Origin: Planctomycetota bacterium
GTDB lineage: Bacteria; Planctomycetota; UBA1135; GCA-002748355
Length of the DNA stretch: 64,000 nt
Direction of reading: 5' to 3'
Assembly: GCA_020638795.1 (NCBI GenBank)
Contig: JACKHW010000005.1
Coordinates: forward strand, 186,001-250,000
The translations under genes and the position numbers were made by a program. The stretch's first letter is position 1; each line of letters begins with the position of its first letter. Shown here one piece after another: positions 47,336 to 57,163 of the stretch. The notes under the pieces were generated by a model that worked only from the letters and a program-made list of their open reading frames with translations, searched no databases and was not told where the DNA came from.

Positions 47336-48892
47336 ATGTTGCGTACGCTTTCCCGGATCACGGTCGCTGCCTCCGTCCTCGCTGCTTGTGCCTGGGCGTC
47401 GTGGACTCTGACGTCGATGACACTCGGGCGCGCGGCGCCCCGAACGCCCGCACCGGCGGGAAACTCCGCCGGCGCTGCGGGAACGCTGTCCAAAGTGGTC
47501 CCGGTGCCGCAGGACGTCGCCCAGGACGAGGGCTCGCAGCAAGATCGTTTGCGGAGCACGCACAAGCCCGCTGCGGTCGACAGTATTCGCATCACGCCGG
47601 TCGTCCGTGCCGTGCAGAAGGCGGCGCCTTCGGTCCTCAACATCCAGGTCGGCGACATCGTGCGCACGACACAGGGGCCCGCGTTCCGGAAGCTCGGAGA
47701 AGGCTCGGGCGTGATCGTGAGCGAAGAGGGTCTCGTCCTCACCAATTGGCACGTCGTGCGGTTCAAGGAGCAACTCGGCAACGCGTTCGAATGTCGCGTC
47801 AAGCTGCGGGACGATCAGCAGTTTCCGGCGCGCGTGATCAACACGTCCCGCGAGAACGACCTCGCCTTGCTGCTCATTTCGCCCGAGGACGGCGTCTCGC
47901 ATCGCTTCCCGCCGATCGAAATGGGCGACTCGGACTCGCTGATGATCGGCGAGACCGTGATCGCGATCGGGAATCCGCGCGGGCAGGTCAACACCGTGAC
48001 GACCGGCGTGCTGTCAGCCGTCGGAAGGTCGCTATCGGTACAACCGCGCGGCGAACGACGTCCGATCCAGTTCGACATGCTCCTGCAGCACGATGCGGCG
48101 ATCAACCCGGGCAACTCCGGCGGTGGACTCGTCGACTTGACCGGCAAGCTCATCGGCATCAACACTCTGATGCAGGCCGAGTCGCAGAACATCAACTTCG
48201 CGATCCCGGTCAATCACGTCCGCACGATCTTCGAGCAGAACCTGCTCAACGTGTCCCGGCTCGCGATCTGGTTCGGCATCGAAACCGCGGCGCGAGACGG
48301 GCGCTTCGCGATCACGCGCGTCATGCCGTCGAGCCCCGCGGCTCGCGCTGGCCTTCAGGTCGGGGACGCGATCGACCAAGTCGGAGAGCGAAAGACGGTC
48401 GACGACAAGTCGTTCGCGACTGCGCTCATCACCTATCGGGTCGGACAGCGCGTGCCGTTCTTGGTCGAGCGAGCTGGCGCCCAGGATTGGAAGTACGTCG
48501 ACGCGTGGAGCCGGAGCGCGGGCACGATCCTCGACGTCGCTGGGTGCGTCGTCGAGACGGTCGACAAGGTCCGTGAGCGCAACGTGTATCGCAACGTTCT
48601 GTCGGATCTGATCGAGATCTATCGATTCGGCGGCGGCAACTTCGACGTGCTACGCGTGACCGAACTCGAAGAGGACGGTCCCGCTGCCAAGTTCGGTCTT
48701 CGCGAAGGCGACTACATCGTCGGCTACATCGTCGAGTCGGACGACTACGAGACATGGTTGCCGCTGACCGGGGACATCGCACAACTCGCGTCGCTTCTCC
48801 AAGCTACGGGTGACGGTCGTTCGCCCCGCCTGTCGGTTTGGCGCCAGAAGGACGGGCTGCTCTCGGGCCGGATGATCGTGCGGAAGCGCTGA
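47336..48892 (+). CDS. DegP/HtrA-like serine protease with two PDZ domains
   Basis: 518 residues. An N-terminal hydrophobic segment (ITVAASVLAACAWASWTL) is followed by a Pro/Ala linker and a trypsin-like domain: H139 in LTNWHVV, D175 in ENDLALLL, S261 in INPGNSGGGLVD. All three catalytic residues are present. PDZ-like regions lie at about 300-385 (SSPAARAGLQVGDAIDQVGE) and 420-515 (DGPAAKFGLREGDYIVGYIV). It should act in periplasmic protein quality control. An alternative GTG at 47327 adds three residues. It is divergent from the TPR operon with 263 bp between, and its last 89 bp overlap the convergent gene. Confidence 0.88.
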   Translation: MLRTLSRITVAASVLAACAWASWTLTSMTLGRAAPRTPAPAGNSAGAAGTLSKVVPVPQDVAQDEGSQQDRLRSTHKPAAVDSIRITPVVRAVQKAAPSVLNIQVGDIVRTTQGPAFRKLGEGSGVIVSEEGLVLTNWHVVRFKEQLGNAFECRVKLRDDQQFPARVINTSRENDLALLLISPEDGVSHRFPPIEMGDSDSLMIGETVIAIGNPRGQVNTVTTGVLSAVGRSLSVQPRGERRPIQFDMLLQHDAAINPGNSGGGLVDLTGKLIGINTLMQAESQNINFAIPVNHVRTIFEQNLLNVSRLAIWFGIETAARDGRFAITRVMPSSPAARAGLQVGDAIDQVGERKTVDDKSFATALITYRVGQRVPFLVERAGAQDWKYVDAWSRSAGTILDVAGCVVETVDKVRERNVYRNVLSDLIEIYRFGGGNFDVLRVTELEEDGPAAKFGLREGDYIVGYIVESDDYETWLPLTGDIAQLASLLQATGDGRSPRLSVWRQKDGLLSGRMIVRKR

Positions 48893-50705
48893 TCGCGGGC
48901 TGCAACCACGACAAGCGTGCGCAGAGCGCGAACGCCGTCGCGGGATCCCAACTCGTCAAGCCACTCTCGAACGCCTCACTCTCGAACGCGCGCACGAGTC
49001 GGCGCGAAACGGCGCCGGACCAGCGCTTCGCGAAGCGCTTGAGTGCAGGGACCTGCGCGAACCCCTCGACGCACCACGCCTCGAAGCATGCGTCGTCGCC
49101 GGCGCCGCGCGCTTCGCGACCCACGCCGTCCTTGGTCGACACGATGGGGAGGAAGAGCGTCGGCGCGGGGCCGAGCGTGTTCCATGGCAGCGTTCGCAAC
49201 GATTCGACCAATCGATGCAGCTGCCTTCGTGCTCGCTCACTGCCGCTGCGCGCCGCGAGTCGCAACGTCGGCAACAACATCCCGGCGACGAACCACAGTT
49301 CGACGCGACGCGTGGTCTGTCCGACGCGGTTGTCCGGCCAATCGGGCCAGCCCGCATCGACGCATCCGTCATCGATCCACGTCAGGATCCGTTCGCGCGC
49401 GGCAAGGCTCTGCCCACGAGCGAGGACAATCGTGGCCACCGTGCAATTGCGGAGTGGCCACACGAGTTCGCGGAGCGCACGCCGTCGATCGTCGCGCACG
49501 AGTTCTCGTTCGAGCGTATCGAGTACGGCAATCGTCGCATCGAGTTCGAGACGACGCGACGTGCAGAGACTCGTGAGCAATGCCCCCTCGAGAAACACGT
49601 GCCCGAAGTCGATCTCGCCGAACCCGTGTCGCGTTCCGTGCTTGACCGGAAGTCGCACGGCGCCGCGCGCGAGATTTCGTTCGATCGTGTGGTGCAACGT
49701 TTCGAGTGCGAGGGACAAGGCTTCGCGACAAGTATCTGCGTCTCCTTGCGTCGTCGTTTGCAGACGACTCGCGCGGAGCAGCCAAGCAAGACACGAGTCG
49801 AACTCGCCGTGCGTGAAGTAGCGGACCGCACCGTCTTCCGTGCGCACGATCCGCCGCACGTCGTCACCGCGCGACAGCGTGTCTCGCGGACGGTCGCGCG
49901 CGACGCGCTCGCACAACTTCACGAAGGAAGGAGCGAGTTCCGGGTCGCGCTCGAGCCGAACGCGTGCAGGCTCCAGGGAGAGATCGAGCAACGCAGCCGA
50001 GGGTTGCGCCGCGAGCGTCGGATCGACACGACACGGTCCGGCACCGATCACCAAGAAGAGCCCATCTCCCGGGCGCAACCGCTCACTCGGGACTCGGATG
50101 CGCACCCGCGTGCGAGGCGGCTCGCCGCCAATCGAGATCGACGCTCCGCGCAACTCGATTCCGTGCCAGTCACGCATTTCGGTCATGAACGAGAACTCGA
50201 GCGACGTCTCCGTTTGGAATCCGGACCGCGTCTCGATGTGCATCCGGAGCTCGATGGCCCCATCAGGCCACTCGAACCACTCCACCGAAGCCCGGGCTCC
50301 CGGGACGAACGACTCCTGCACGAAGCGCGGAATCACGTCGCCGTCCGCGTGCGCCGCCGCCTGAGCGCCATCGAATGCGAGTCTGCTACGCACTTCACGC
50401 GATTGAACGCTCGCCAACGGCCTCAGTCGGCACGCACCGACGACGGAGGCTTCGGCGCGGAGCTCGGCGATCACCGGAGTCATCGGAATGACTTCGCCTC
50501 GGCCGACGACGACTCCGCCCTTCGTCAACACCACTGGACCGTATCCGAACGCGGCGGGGACCGCGGTTCTGAGCTTCCCGGACTCGAGCACGACGACCGT
50601 ACCGGCAGCGTCCTCGCTCGCGGCCATCCGAGGGGAACTACGACCGGTCGCGATCGCGAACACGAAGACGACCACATGAGGGAGCATGCACGACATGTCA
50701 CTCAT
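48804..50705 (-). CDS. Secreted protein of unknown function
   Basis: A 633-residue protein with an N-terminal signal (CMLPHVVVFVFAIATG). The first 250 residues are beta-rich (EWFEWPDGAIELRMHIETRS, GISIGGEPPRTRVRI-like strands); the rest is largely helical (about 260-600). I do not recognise a family. The final 29 codons are antisense to the end of the DegP-like gene and are low-complexity (Ser/Arg/Pro/Gly), so the protein probably has a non-conserved tail. In-frame ATGs at 50696 and 50687 are alternatives. It was chosen over the opposite frame because of its signal peptide and balanced composition. Confidence 0.65.
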   Translation of the reverse strand: MSDMSCMLPHVVVFVFAIATGRSSPRMAASEDAAGTVVVLESGKLRTAVPAAFGYGPVVLTKGGVVVGRGEVIPMTPVIAELRAEASVVGACRLRPLASVQSREVRSRLAFDGAQAAAHADGDVIPRFVQESFVPGARASVEWFEWPDGAIELRMHIETRSGFQTETSLEFSFMTEMRDWHGIELRGASISIGGEPPRTRVRIRVPSERLRPGDGLFLVIGAGPCRVDPTLAAQPSAALLDLSLEPARVRLERDPELAPSFVKLCERVARDRPRDTLSRGDDVRRIVRTEDGAVRYFTHGEFDSCLAWLLRASRLQTTTQGDADTCREALSLALETLHHTIERNLARGAVRLPVKHGTRHGFGEIDFGHVFLEGALLTSLCTSRRLELDATIAVLDTLERELVRDDRRRALRELVWPLRNCTVATIVLARGQSLAARERILTWIDDGCVDAGWPDWPDNRVGQTTRRVELWFVAGMLLPTLRLAARSGSERARRQLHRLVESLRTLPWNTLGPAPTLFLPIVSTKDGVGREARGAGDDACFEAWCVEGFAQVPALKRFAKRWSGAVSRRLVRAFESEAFESGLTSWDPATAFALCARLSWLQPAISASARSSGPRAARPSGAKPTGGANDRHP

Positions 50706-50830
50706 TCATGTCCCGACGTCAGCGGAGGTTTCGCGGCAATGCCGATAAACTGCGCACGATGGACTCTGGAACGCGTCGACGGCTCGGCGTCGACGTCTCC
50801 GGGGCCGCTCATGGAGACAGGGAGAAGAAG

Positions 50831-51394
50831 ATGGATTCGATTCGCGTTTTGATTCCTCTTGCCGAAGGGTTCGAAGAAATCGAGGTCGTGACCGTTGCCG
50901 ACATCTTGATCCGTGCCGGTGCCGAAGTGACGCTCGCGGCTCTGACCGATTCCATGGATGTTCGTGGGAGCCGCGGGATTCACGTCGTCGCTGCCACGAC
51001 GCTCACGGGCACCGAAGATGCCGAACTCCTCTACTTGCCTGGCGGTGCCGAAGGCGCGCGCCGCCTCGGCGAGGATTCACGAGTGCTCGAGCTGGTTCGG
51101 CGCTTCGAATCGAGCGACCGTTGGATCGCCGCGATCTGTGCGGCGCCGACGGTGCTCGTGCGCGCCGGCGTCTGTGCGGAACGCCGGATGACGTCGCACC
51201 CGACGGTCGCGGACGAGGTGCGTGGACATGCGGCCGAGTATCTCGAGGACGGTGTCGTCTTCGACGGCAAGCTCGTCACCGGTAGGGGTCCTGGCGTCGC
51301 CCTCGACTTCGCACTCGATCTCGTCGGGCTGCTCTTCGGTGCCGAGCATGCGGCAGAAGTGCGCGGCCCGCTGATGTGCGAAGTCGTGCACTGA
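50831..51394 (+). CDS. DJ-1/PfpI family protein
   Basis: 187 residues. The fold is recognised from IRVLIPLAEGFEEIEVVTVA at the start, the strand ELLYLPGGAEGARRL, the nucleophile elbow AICAAPTVLVRAGV with C103, and LVTGRGPGVALDFALDLV near the end. E15/E16 correspond to the conserved Glu next to the reactive Cys. Members act as deglycases/glyoxalases or chaperones. Translation start: GGGAGAAGAAG directly precedes the ATG. It is cytosolic and divergent from the secreted protein. Confidence 0.92.
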   Translation: MDSIRVLIPLAEGFEEIEVVTVADILIRAGAEVTLAALTDSMDVRGSRGIHVVAATTLTGTEDAELLYLPGGAEGARRLGEDSRVLELVRRFESSDRWIAAICAAPTVLVRAGVCAERRMTSHPTVADEVRGHAAEYLEDGVVFDGKLVTGRGPGVALDFALDLVGLLFGAEHAAEVRGPLMCEVVH

Positions 51395-51567
51395 GACGAG
51401 GGTTGCGGCGCCGCGCGAGGCGCCGGCGCACACGCCTTCTTCACGGCTTTGCCCAGCATTTCTTCATGATTCGAGGCATGATGAGCCAGCTCTCCGGGCT
51501 CTCGACACGCGGATTGTGCGCGAACGGGAGCCCTCCCTGCCTGAACGCTCTGAAGCCCTGAATCATC

Positions 51568-52710
51568 ATGCGAACGACTCTTCAATCGCTCCTCGCCGTC
51601 ACTGCGCTGACCGGTCTCGCCAACGCGCAGTTCAGCCTCAGCGAAATCCTGATCAACCCCCCCGGCAACGACGACGGCTACGAGGCCATCGAGATCCGCG
51701 GCGCCGCGAACGCGGCCCTGACGGGGTACTACATCCTCGCGATCGAAGGCGACGGCACGAATGCCGGCACCGTCGACACCGTCATCAACCTCGGCGCCTA
51801 CAGCACGGGATCCAACGGCCTGTTGCTCATGCGCGACAGCTCGACGATCGTGCTCAAGCCGGCTCCCGCGGCGGCGACGACAGTCGCGGTCGACGCGGCT
51901 GCTTTCACGCCCGACATCGAGAACGGCACGATCACGATCGTCCTCGGCTTCGGAACGGCTCCGACCGTGTCGGTCGACCTCGACGCCAACAATGACGGCG
52001 TGCTCGACAACGGCATTCCCGGTTTCACGACGGTGGACGCCGTCGCGTGGACCGACGGCGGTGCGAGCGACTTCATGTATGCCGGCGCTCTCGGCGGCTT
52101 CGATCAGCCGAACACGCATACGTTCACGCCCGACGCGGCCTATCGCATCTATGACGAGAACGGCAAGCCATGGTGCTGGACGTTCGCGGACGTCCTCACG
52201 TCGGCGACCGCGCCGGATGGACCGTTCACGTTCGACTTCGTCGGCTTCGATTTCTCCGGCGGCCTCGCCGAGAGCTTCGGCCCGCAGCAGCTCGACCTCG
52301 GCAATATCAACGGCCGTCTTCAGTTCTGCACCGACTACTACGGCATCAGCACGGCCAACGGCGGCACCCAGACGATGCTTCTCGACGCTGGCTCGATCAA
52401 CGCGAGCGGCTTCGCCCTGGTCGTCGGTAGCCTCTCGGGCACGAAGCCCGGCATCGCGCTCGGCTCCCTGACGATCCCCGTCAACTTCGACCCGTACACG
52501 TCGCTTCTCCTCAACGCGCCGAACACGCTCGTCAACCCGTCGGTCGGCCTGCTCGACGCACAGGGCCGCATGACGTCGAAGTTCGCGCTTCCCCCCGCGT
52601 CCCCCGCCACGATCGGCATGACGTTCAACCACGCAGCCGTGATCCTCGACAAGACGTTCTCGACCTTCAAAGCGGTCACGAACCCGACGACGCTCTTCAT
52701 CCAAGCCTGA
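51568..52710 (+). CDS. Secreted lamin-tail-like protein with shared beta module
   Basis: A 380-residue exported protein with signal MRTTLQSLLAVTALTGLANA. Residues 20-220 resemble a lamin-tail-type domain (FSLSEILINPPGNDDGYEAI, GNDDGYEAIEIRGAANAALT). A C-terminal module of about 110 residues (GFALVVGSLSGTKPGIALGS, SVGLLDAQGRMTSKFALPPA, NPTTLFIQA) is the one repeated in other secreted proteins here. A surface or extracellular role is likely; no enzyme motif is seen. Confidence 0.82.
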   Translation: MRTTLQSLLAVTALTGLANAQFSLSEILINPPGNDDGYEAIEIRGAANAALTGYYILAIEGDGTNAGTVDTVINLGAYSTGSNGLLLMRDSSTIVLKPAPAAATTVAVDAAAFTPDIENGTITIVLGFGTAPTVSVDLDANNDGVLDNGIPGFTTVDAVAWTDGGASDFMYAGALGGFDQPNTHTFTPDAAYRIYDENGKPWCWTFADVLTSATAPDGPFTFDFVGFDFSGGLAESFGPQQLDLGNINGRLQFCTDYYGISTANGGTQTMLLDAGSINASGFALVVGSLSGTKPGIALGSLTIPVNFDPYTSLLLNAPNTLVNPSVGLLDAQGRMTSKFALPPASPATIGMTFNHAAVILDKTFSTFKAVTNPTTLFIQA

Positions 52711-52896
52711 CCCGCCCCGCGCGAAACGCGCGCGCGAAAACGTGCCGGGGTCAAAACCCCGTACTTCTGACGTCGTGGATCGCGCGCTCGGTTCCGGGGT
52801 GTCGTGGCGCTGAGGCTTGGTACGGGTGGCTTGCCCCCTTGCGTTCTCGGGGACTTGTCGCCACTGTCTCGCTGCGCGCTTGGGAGCGAGGCGAGG

Positions 52897-54360
52897 ATGC
52901 AGCACAACATCACGGCTGACCAGCTCAGGTCTCCGCATGCGATTCGTTGCGAAGCGGGATCGTTCGAACCGGCTCGCCACTACTATCCGCGCACGCTCAA
53001 TGCGCAGCTGCACGCTCTCGTGGGCTTCTTCCTGCGACTGTCGATCCCGCGCGTCGTCAGCCGCTACTGCCACCTCAACCCGCGGGTCGACCCTGCGCGC
53101 CTCACCGAGCTTCTGACGTCAGGCGCGAAGCATCTGCGTTGGGCAGGAGCGGACCTCTTCCACGTCACGACCGTGGACGGCGATCGCCGCATGATCGTCA
53201 TCGAGACCAACTCGTGCCCGTCGGGCAACAAATCGATGCCGCTCGTGCACGACGACCAAGAACAGGGCGGCTACCGCACCCTGATCGAAGGTGCGTTCGT
53301 CCCCGCCATGCACCGCCGCGGCCTCCCGCGCGGCGATCTCGCGGTCCTCTACGACAAGAACCACATGGAGTGCTCCGGCTACGCGGCGACTCTCGCCGAC
53401 GTGACCGGAGAACCGGTATGGCTCGTGCCGTTCGCGGAAGACCACACCGACGCACCGGCTCGATTCACGGACGGCCTGCTCGAAGTCCGAGACGAATACG
53501 GGAACTGGACTCCGATTCGGGCCGCCCTCCGCTACGTCACGCAAAAGCCTTGGAATCGAATCCCGATCCAGACCAAGACGCTGATCTTCAATCCGGTCAT
53601 CGCGTGTCTCGCCGGCGGCCGCAACAAGCTCGTGGCCTCGAAGGCCTATGACTTCTTCAACACGTCGCTCGAGGAGAGCGGACTCGAGATTCGGACACCC
53701 GAGACGATTCGCGATGCGATGAAAGAAGAGGTGCCATTCTGGGTCCAGCGTTTCGGCGGCCACGCAGTCGTGAAGGTCCCCTACTCCAACGCGGGCCAAG
53801 GCGTCTTCACGATCACCAATCGTGACGAGCTCGAAGCGTTCATGGAGACCGAGCTTCCGTACGAGAAGTACGTCGTCCAGAGCCTCATCGGCAACCGACG
53901 TTGGAGCTCGCAAGGTCGCCGCGGACGGCTCTACCAGGTCGGCACGATGCCGAACAAAGCGGGCGACATCTTCGTCGCCGACGTCCGCATGATGATCGCT
54001 TCGACCGAACGCGGCTTTCGCCCGGTCGCGATCTACGGACGGCGTGCTCGCGTTCCATTGTCCGACACCCTCGACACCGGGAGTTCTTGGGACGTCCTCG
54101 GAACCAACCTCTCGACGAAGCTCGGGGATGGCGCGTGGGACAGCGATGACGCACGCTTGATGCTGATGGATCGAAAGGACTTCAACCAACTCGGCATCGG
54201 CATCGACGAACTCATCGACGGCTACATCCAAACGGTACTGTCGACGATCGCGATCGACCAACTGGCCGATCAACTACTGACGCAGAAGGGCAGATTGCGT
54301 CGGAAACTCTTCCGGTCGCTCGACGACGATCCCGCACTGCTCGACGAAATCCTCGGTTGA
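52897..54360 (+). CDS. ATP-grasp ligase, possibly circularly permuted
   Basis: 487 residues. VIETNSCPSGNKSMP (E103, N105) looks like the metal-binding ExN strand of ATP-grasp enzymes, yet it comes before the region with NPVIACLAGGRNKLVASKAY and the nucleotide-binding AVVKVPYSNAGQGVF (K293). That order matches circularly permuted ATP-grasp families such as glutathionylspermidine-synthase relatives. It should form an amide or ester bond via an acyl phosphate; the substrate is unknown. The start at 52897 was chosen because an in-frame codon at 52804 adds a poor sequence. The M14 enzyme follows after 3 bp. Confidence 0.65.
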   Translation: MQHNITADQLRSPHAIRCEAGSFEPARHYYPRTLNAQLHALVGFFLRLSIPRVVSRYCHLNPRVDPARLTELLTSGAKHLRWAGADLFHVTTVDGDRRMIVIETNSCPSGNKSMPLVHDDQEQGGYRTLIEGAFVPAMHRRGLPRGDLAVLYDKNHMECSGYAATLADVTGEPVWLVPFAEDHTDAPARFTDGLLEVRDEYGNWTPIRAALRYVTQKPWNRIPIQTKTLIFNPVIACLAGGRNKLVASKAYDFFNTSLEESGLEIRTPETIRDAMKEEVPFWVQRFGGHAVVKVPYSNAGQGVFTITNRDELEAFMETELPYEKYVVQSLIGNRRWSSQGRRGRLYQVGTMPNKAGDIFVADVRMMIASTERGFRPVAIYGRRARVPLSDTLDTGSSWDVLGTNLSTKLGDGAWDSDDARLMLMDRKDFNQLGIGIDELIDGYIQTVLSTIAIDQLADQLLTQKGRLRRKLFRSLDDDPALLDEILG

Positions 54361-54363
54361 TCC

Positions 54364-55401
54364 ATGAACGCGTTCTCGACTTCCACGATTCCGACCATCG
54401 ACAACCTCGACATCTCGAGCCTCGAGCGCGGTAGCGTCCATCGATTTTGGGTGACCTTGGGCGAGAACGGTCTCGGTCGCCCCATCGTCGTGCCGGTACT
54501 CGTCGCGCACGGTCGCCGCGAAGGCCCTGTGGTCGGTGTGACCGCAGCACTCCACGGAAACGAACTCAACGGCATCCCGACGATCCATCGTCTCTTCCAA
54601 ACGCTCGACCCCGATGAGATCAAAGGGTCGGTCGTCGGCGTCCCGGTTGTCAACTCGCCCGGCTATCTACTCAATCAACGCGAGTTCAATGACGACTCCG
54701 ACCTCAACCGTCGCTTCCCAGGGCGTGCAGGTGGCAATACGGGCCAGGTCTATGCCCATCGCTTCTTGCACAGGATCGCAACCCGATTCGAGTACTTGAT
54801 CGACCTGCACACGGCGAGCTTCGGTCGTGTCAACAGCCTCTACGTGCGCGCCGATATGACCAACAAAGTCACGGCCACGATGGCGCGGCTCGTCAACCCA
54901 CACATCATCGTGCACAACAAAGGCGGCGATGGAACCCTGCGAAGCGCAGCCGAAGATCACGGCATCCACGCGATCACGATCGAGATCGGCGACCCGCAGC
55001 TCTTCCAGCAAAGCCTGATTCGGTCCTCGAGGAAGGGCATCCTCGCCGTCCTCGACCACCTCGACGTGTTCGACGACGAAGTCGAGCACACGTTCGAACC
55101 CGCCATCGAGTGCGTCAGCTCCTTTTGGATCTACGCTGACCATGGCGGCATCCTCACCGTGCAACCCCCACTCGGAAAGCGCATCGAACGCGGTTCGCAG
55201 ATCGCGACGCTCACGAATTTGTTCGGTGATGTCATCTGCTCCTATACCGCGCCGGAAGATGGCGTCGTGATCGGGAAGAGCACCAACCCCGTCGCGCAGA
55301 CAGGTGCTCGGATCCTGCACTTGGGTCGCATCGGACAGATCGACGGTACATCGCGCCGCGAAGAAGCCGACCGTGAAGAGGCCAACAAACAAGAGAGCTG
55401 A
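54364..55401 (+). CDS. Succinylglutamate desuccinylase/aspartoacylase-type M14 enzyme
   Basis: 345 residues. Zinc ligands are visible as ALHGNELNG (H64, E67) and LIDLHTAS (H149); ITIEIGDPQLF holds the likely catalytic E207. A C-terminal beta domain follows (GGILTVQPPLGKRIERGSQI), usual in AstE/AspA-family proteins. It hydrolyses an amide of an acidic or modified amino acid. The tail after about 325 is charged. It starts 3 bp after the ATP-grasp stop, so the two are coupled and may make and break the same bond. Confidence 0.85.
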   Translation: MNAFSTSTIPTIDNLDISSLERGSVHRFWVTLGENGLGRPIVVPVLVAHGRREGPVVGVTAALHGNELNGIPTIHRLFQTLDPDEIKGSVVGVPVVNSPGYLLNQREFNDDSDLNRRFPGRAGGNTGQVYAHRFLHRIATRFEYLIDLHTASFGRVNSLYVRADMTNKVTATMARLVNPHIIVHNKGGDGTLRSAAEDHGIHAITIEIGDPQLFQQSLIRSSRKGILAVLDHLDVFDDEVEHTFEPAIECVSSFWIYADHGGILTVQPPLGKRIERGSQIATLTNLFGDVICSYTAPEDGVVIGKSTNPVAQTGARILHLGRIGQIDGTSRREEADREEANKQES

Positions 55402-55413
55402 CGAACGAACCCG

Positions 55414-56067
55414 ATGACGTGCGGCGACGGACGGCAAATCGAAGGCATACTCCCGCCGTCCTGTGCGGTGTTCATGGCGCCCTTGGCCGTACCGGGGAGC
55501 CGCGCGGCCGCCCGTACCGCGGGACGGACCTTGGCAGCGAACGCACTTGACGAGCTCGGGCACGACGAACCCGGCATCGAGATCCCAACCGGTGAACGCG
55601 GAGCTCCGGTCTGGCCCGCCGGGTTCACGGGTTCCATCTCGCATACGAAGAAGCGCGTCATCGTCGCGATCGGTCGCCTGACCGACCATGCGTCCATCGG
55701 CATTGACATCGAAGAGCAGAGTCGAAACGTCTCGATGAAGATCCTGCCACGCATCGCCACGCCGCGAGAACGCGCCTGGATCGAGCATGGCATCGACGAC
55801 GCACTCCGGGCTCCGCGCGAGCGTCTACTCGCCGTGTTCTCGTCGAAGGAAGCCATCTTCAAAGCGCTATGGCCGCTCTGGCGTCGAGAACTCGGATTTC
55901 ACGATGCGATACTCGTTCGCACCGCGGATGGATTCGAAGCCAGCCTGAATCCAGGAATCGCACGATCAATGACGCCGGTGATCCCACGGTTGGAGATCCA
56001 GGTCACCCATGCGGATGGCGCGATCGTTTCCGCCATCCACGTGCCGCGCGTGGATCAAATCCCGTAG
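55414..56067 (+). CDS. 4'-phosphopantetheinyl transferase, EntD/Sfp-like
   Basis: 217 residues with the family motifs in order: GSISHTKKRVIVAIG, SIGIDIEEQSR (D98 and E100, magnesium ligands) and VFSSKEAIFKALWP (E146, K150). It transfers phosphopantetheine from CoA to an acyl or peptidyl carrier protein. It lies 12 bp after the M14 gene in the same operon; no carrier protein is visible nearby. Its last 13 bp overlap the convergent secreted-protein gene. Confidence 0.92.
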   Translation: MTCGDGRQIEGILPPSCAVFMAPLAVPGSRAAARTAGRTLAANALDELGHDEPGIEIPTGERGAPVWPAGFTGSISHTKKRVIVAIGRLTDHASIGIDIEEQSRNVSMKILPRIATPRERAWIEHGIDDALRAPRERLLAVFSSKEAIFKALWPLWRRELGFHDAILVRTADGFEASLNPGIARSMTPVIPRLEIQVTHADGAIVSAIHVPRVDQIP

Positions 56068-57110
56068 GCCGTCGGGCAAGCGCTGACCGAGGGCCCGGTA
56101 CCGCTCGTCGACGTCGGCGTCGTGCCGTAGATTCGCTTGACGGTCACGGCCTGCGTCGAAGCCTGCTGCGGCGCGGAGACGAGCTGTCCGTTGGAGAAGA
56201 CGAGCGGCTTTGTCGCGGACGTCACGTCGAGCGAGAGCACCTGCGTGTAGAGCACGACCTGCGTATAGCTCGAGTTCCACGGAGCCTGGATGCCGATCGT
56301 CGTCGGAAGGAAGCCATTCGCATCGGTAGCTCCGAGCCCCACGAGCAGGATCGGATTGACGTGCAAGACGCCGCATGCGTTCGGAAGTTGGATGTTGGGA
56401 TCGCTCGCACCAACGAGCAAGACGATCGGCGCCGCCGACGGTCCGTTCGTCACTTTCACACCGAGTTCGATATTGGTCGCATCAGCGCGGAATGCCGTAT
56501 CACTCCGCATGGCTCCGTTCTTCGTTGCACAACCACCTCCGAGATCGGAAGGGTAGTCTCCGTACGTATGCGCGATGTTGGTGCTCTGCCAATCTTGCGG
56601 CATCGCATTGAGGGCGTTGTTGCTGTTGATGACGTCCCAGACGATCGCATCCGTCCGGTTGTAGATGAACGGCGAATCCAACTTGACCTGGAAGTCGAAC
56701 TCTTGCGGAGTCTTGCTCGAGGCGGTGGTCCAATCCGGGAGACTGACCGCCTTCTTCGTGAACACCGTGCGTGGCGTGTCCTTGTAGTTGGACGCCCACG
56801 TGTTGGACACAGTCGCGAAATCGCTGTGTGCCATGACGATCTCTAGAGTCACCGTCTTGTTCGCAGAACCGGTGCCGAGGCCATCGCGTCGCCACGCGAG
56901 GTAGCGAATCGCCGGCAGCGGCAAGCCAACGAGACTGTTGTCGACCTGCTGCACGCGCGTGTCCGCGCTGTAGTTGCCGAGCATGATGTTCGACGAGCTG
57001 TTGCCCTCGAAGAACTCGATCCCACGCGGGCTGGCGAACTCGAGCGTCTGCGAACAGACTCCGGACGAAACGACGACGAGTGACGAAAGAGCGAGAAGAG
57101 CAATACGCAC
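56055..57110 (-). CDS. Secreted planctomycete-type protein, paralogue C
   Basis: A 351-residue exported protein with signal MRIALLALSSLVVVSSGVCS. It shares the body plan of the genes at 9779 and 59795: RVQQVDNSLVGLPLPAIRYL, NTWASNYKD, VFTKKAVSLPDW, KTPQEFDFQVKLDSPFIY and a CATKNG motif. A C-terminal beta module carries DANGFLPTTIGIQAPWN and YTQVLSLDV. The function is unknown. The stop overlaps the phosphopantetheinyl transferase end by 13 bp. Confidence 0.8.
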   Translation of the reverse strand: MRIALLALSSLVVVSSGVCSQTLEFASPRGIEFFEGNSSSNIMLGNYSADTRVQQVDNSLVGLPLPAIRYLAWRRDGLGTGSANKTVTLEIVMAHSDFATVSNTWASNYKDTPRTVFTKKAVSLPDWTTASSKTPQEFDFQVKLDSPFIYNRTDAIVWDVINSNNALNAMPQDWQSTNIAHTYGDYPSDLGGGCATKNGAMRSDTAFRADATNIELGVKVTNGPSAAPIVLLVGASDPNIQLPNACGVLHVNPILLVGLGATDANGFLPTTIGIQAPWNSSYTQVVLYTQVLSLDVTSATKPLVFSNGQLVSAPQQASTQAVTVKRIYGTTPTSTSGTGPSVSACPTAYGI

Positions 57111-57163
57111 GGCTGCGGACTCCGAGGGATCAAGAAGATGAAGGCAGGGTGAGCATACATCCT

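Noticed and set aside
49215..50852. A 545-codon plus-strand frame
   Set aside because: Arg-rich and without a signal or motif; the minus strand encodes a normal exported protein.
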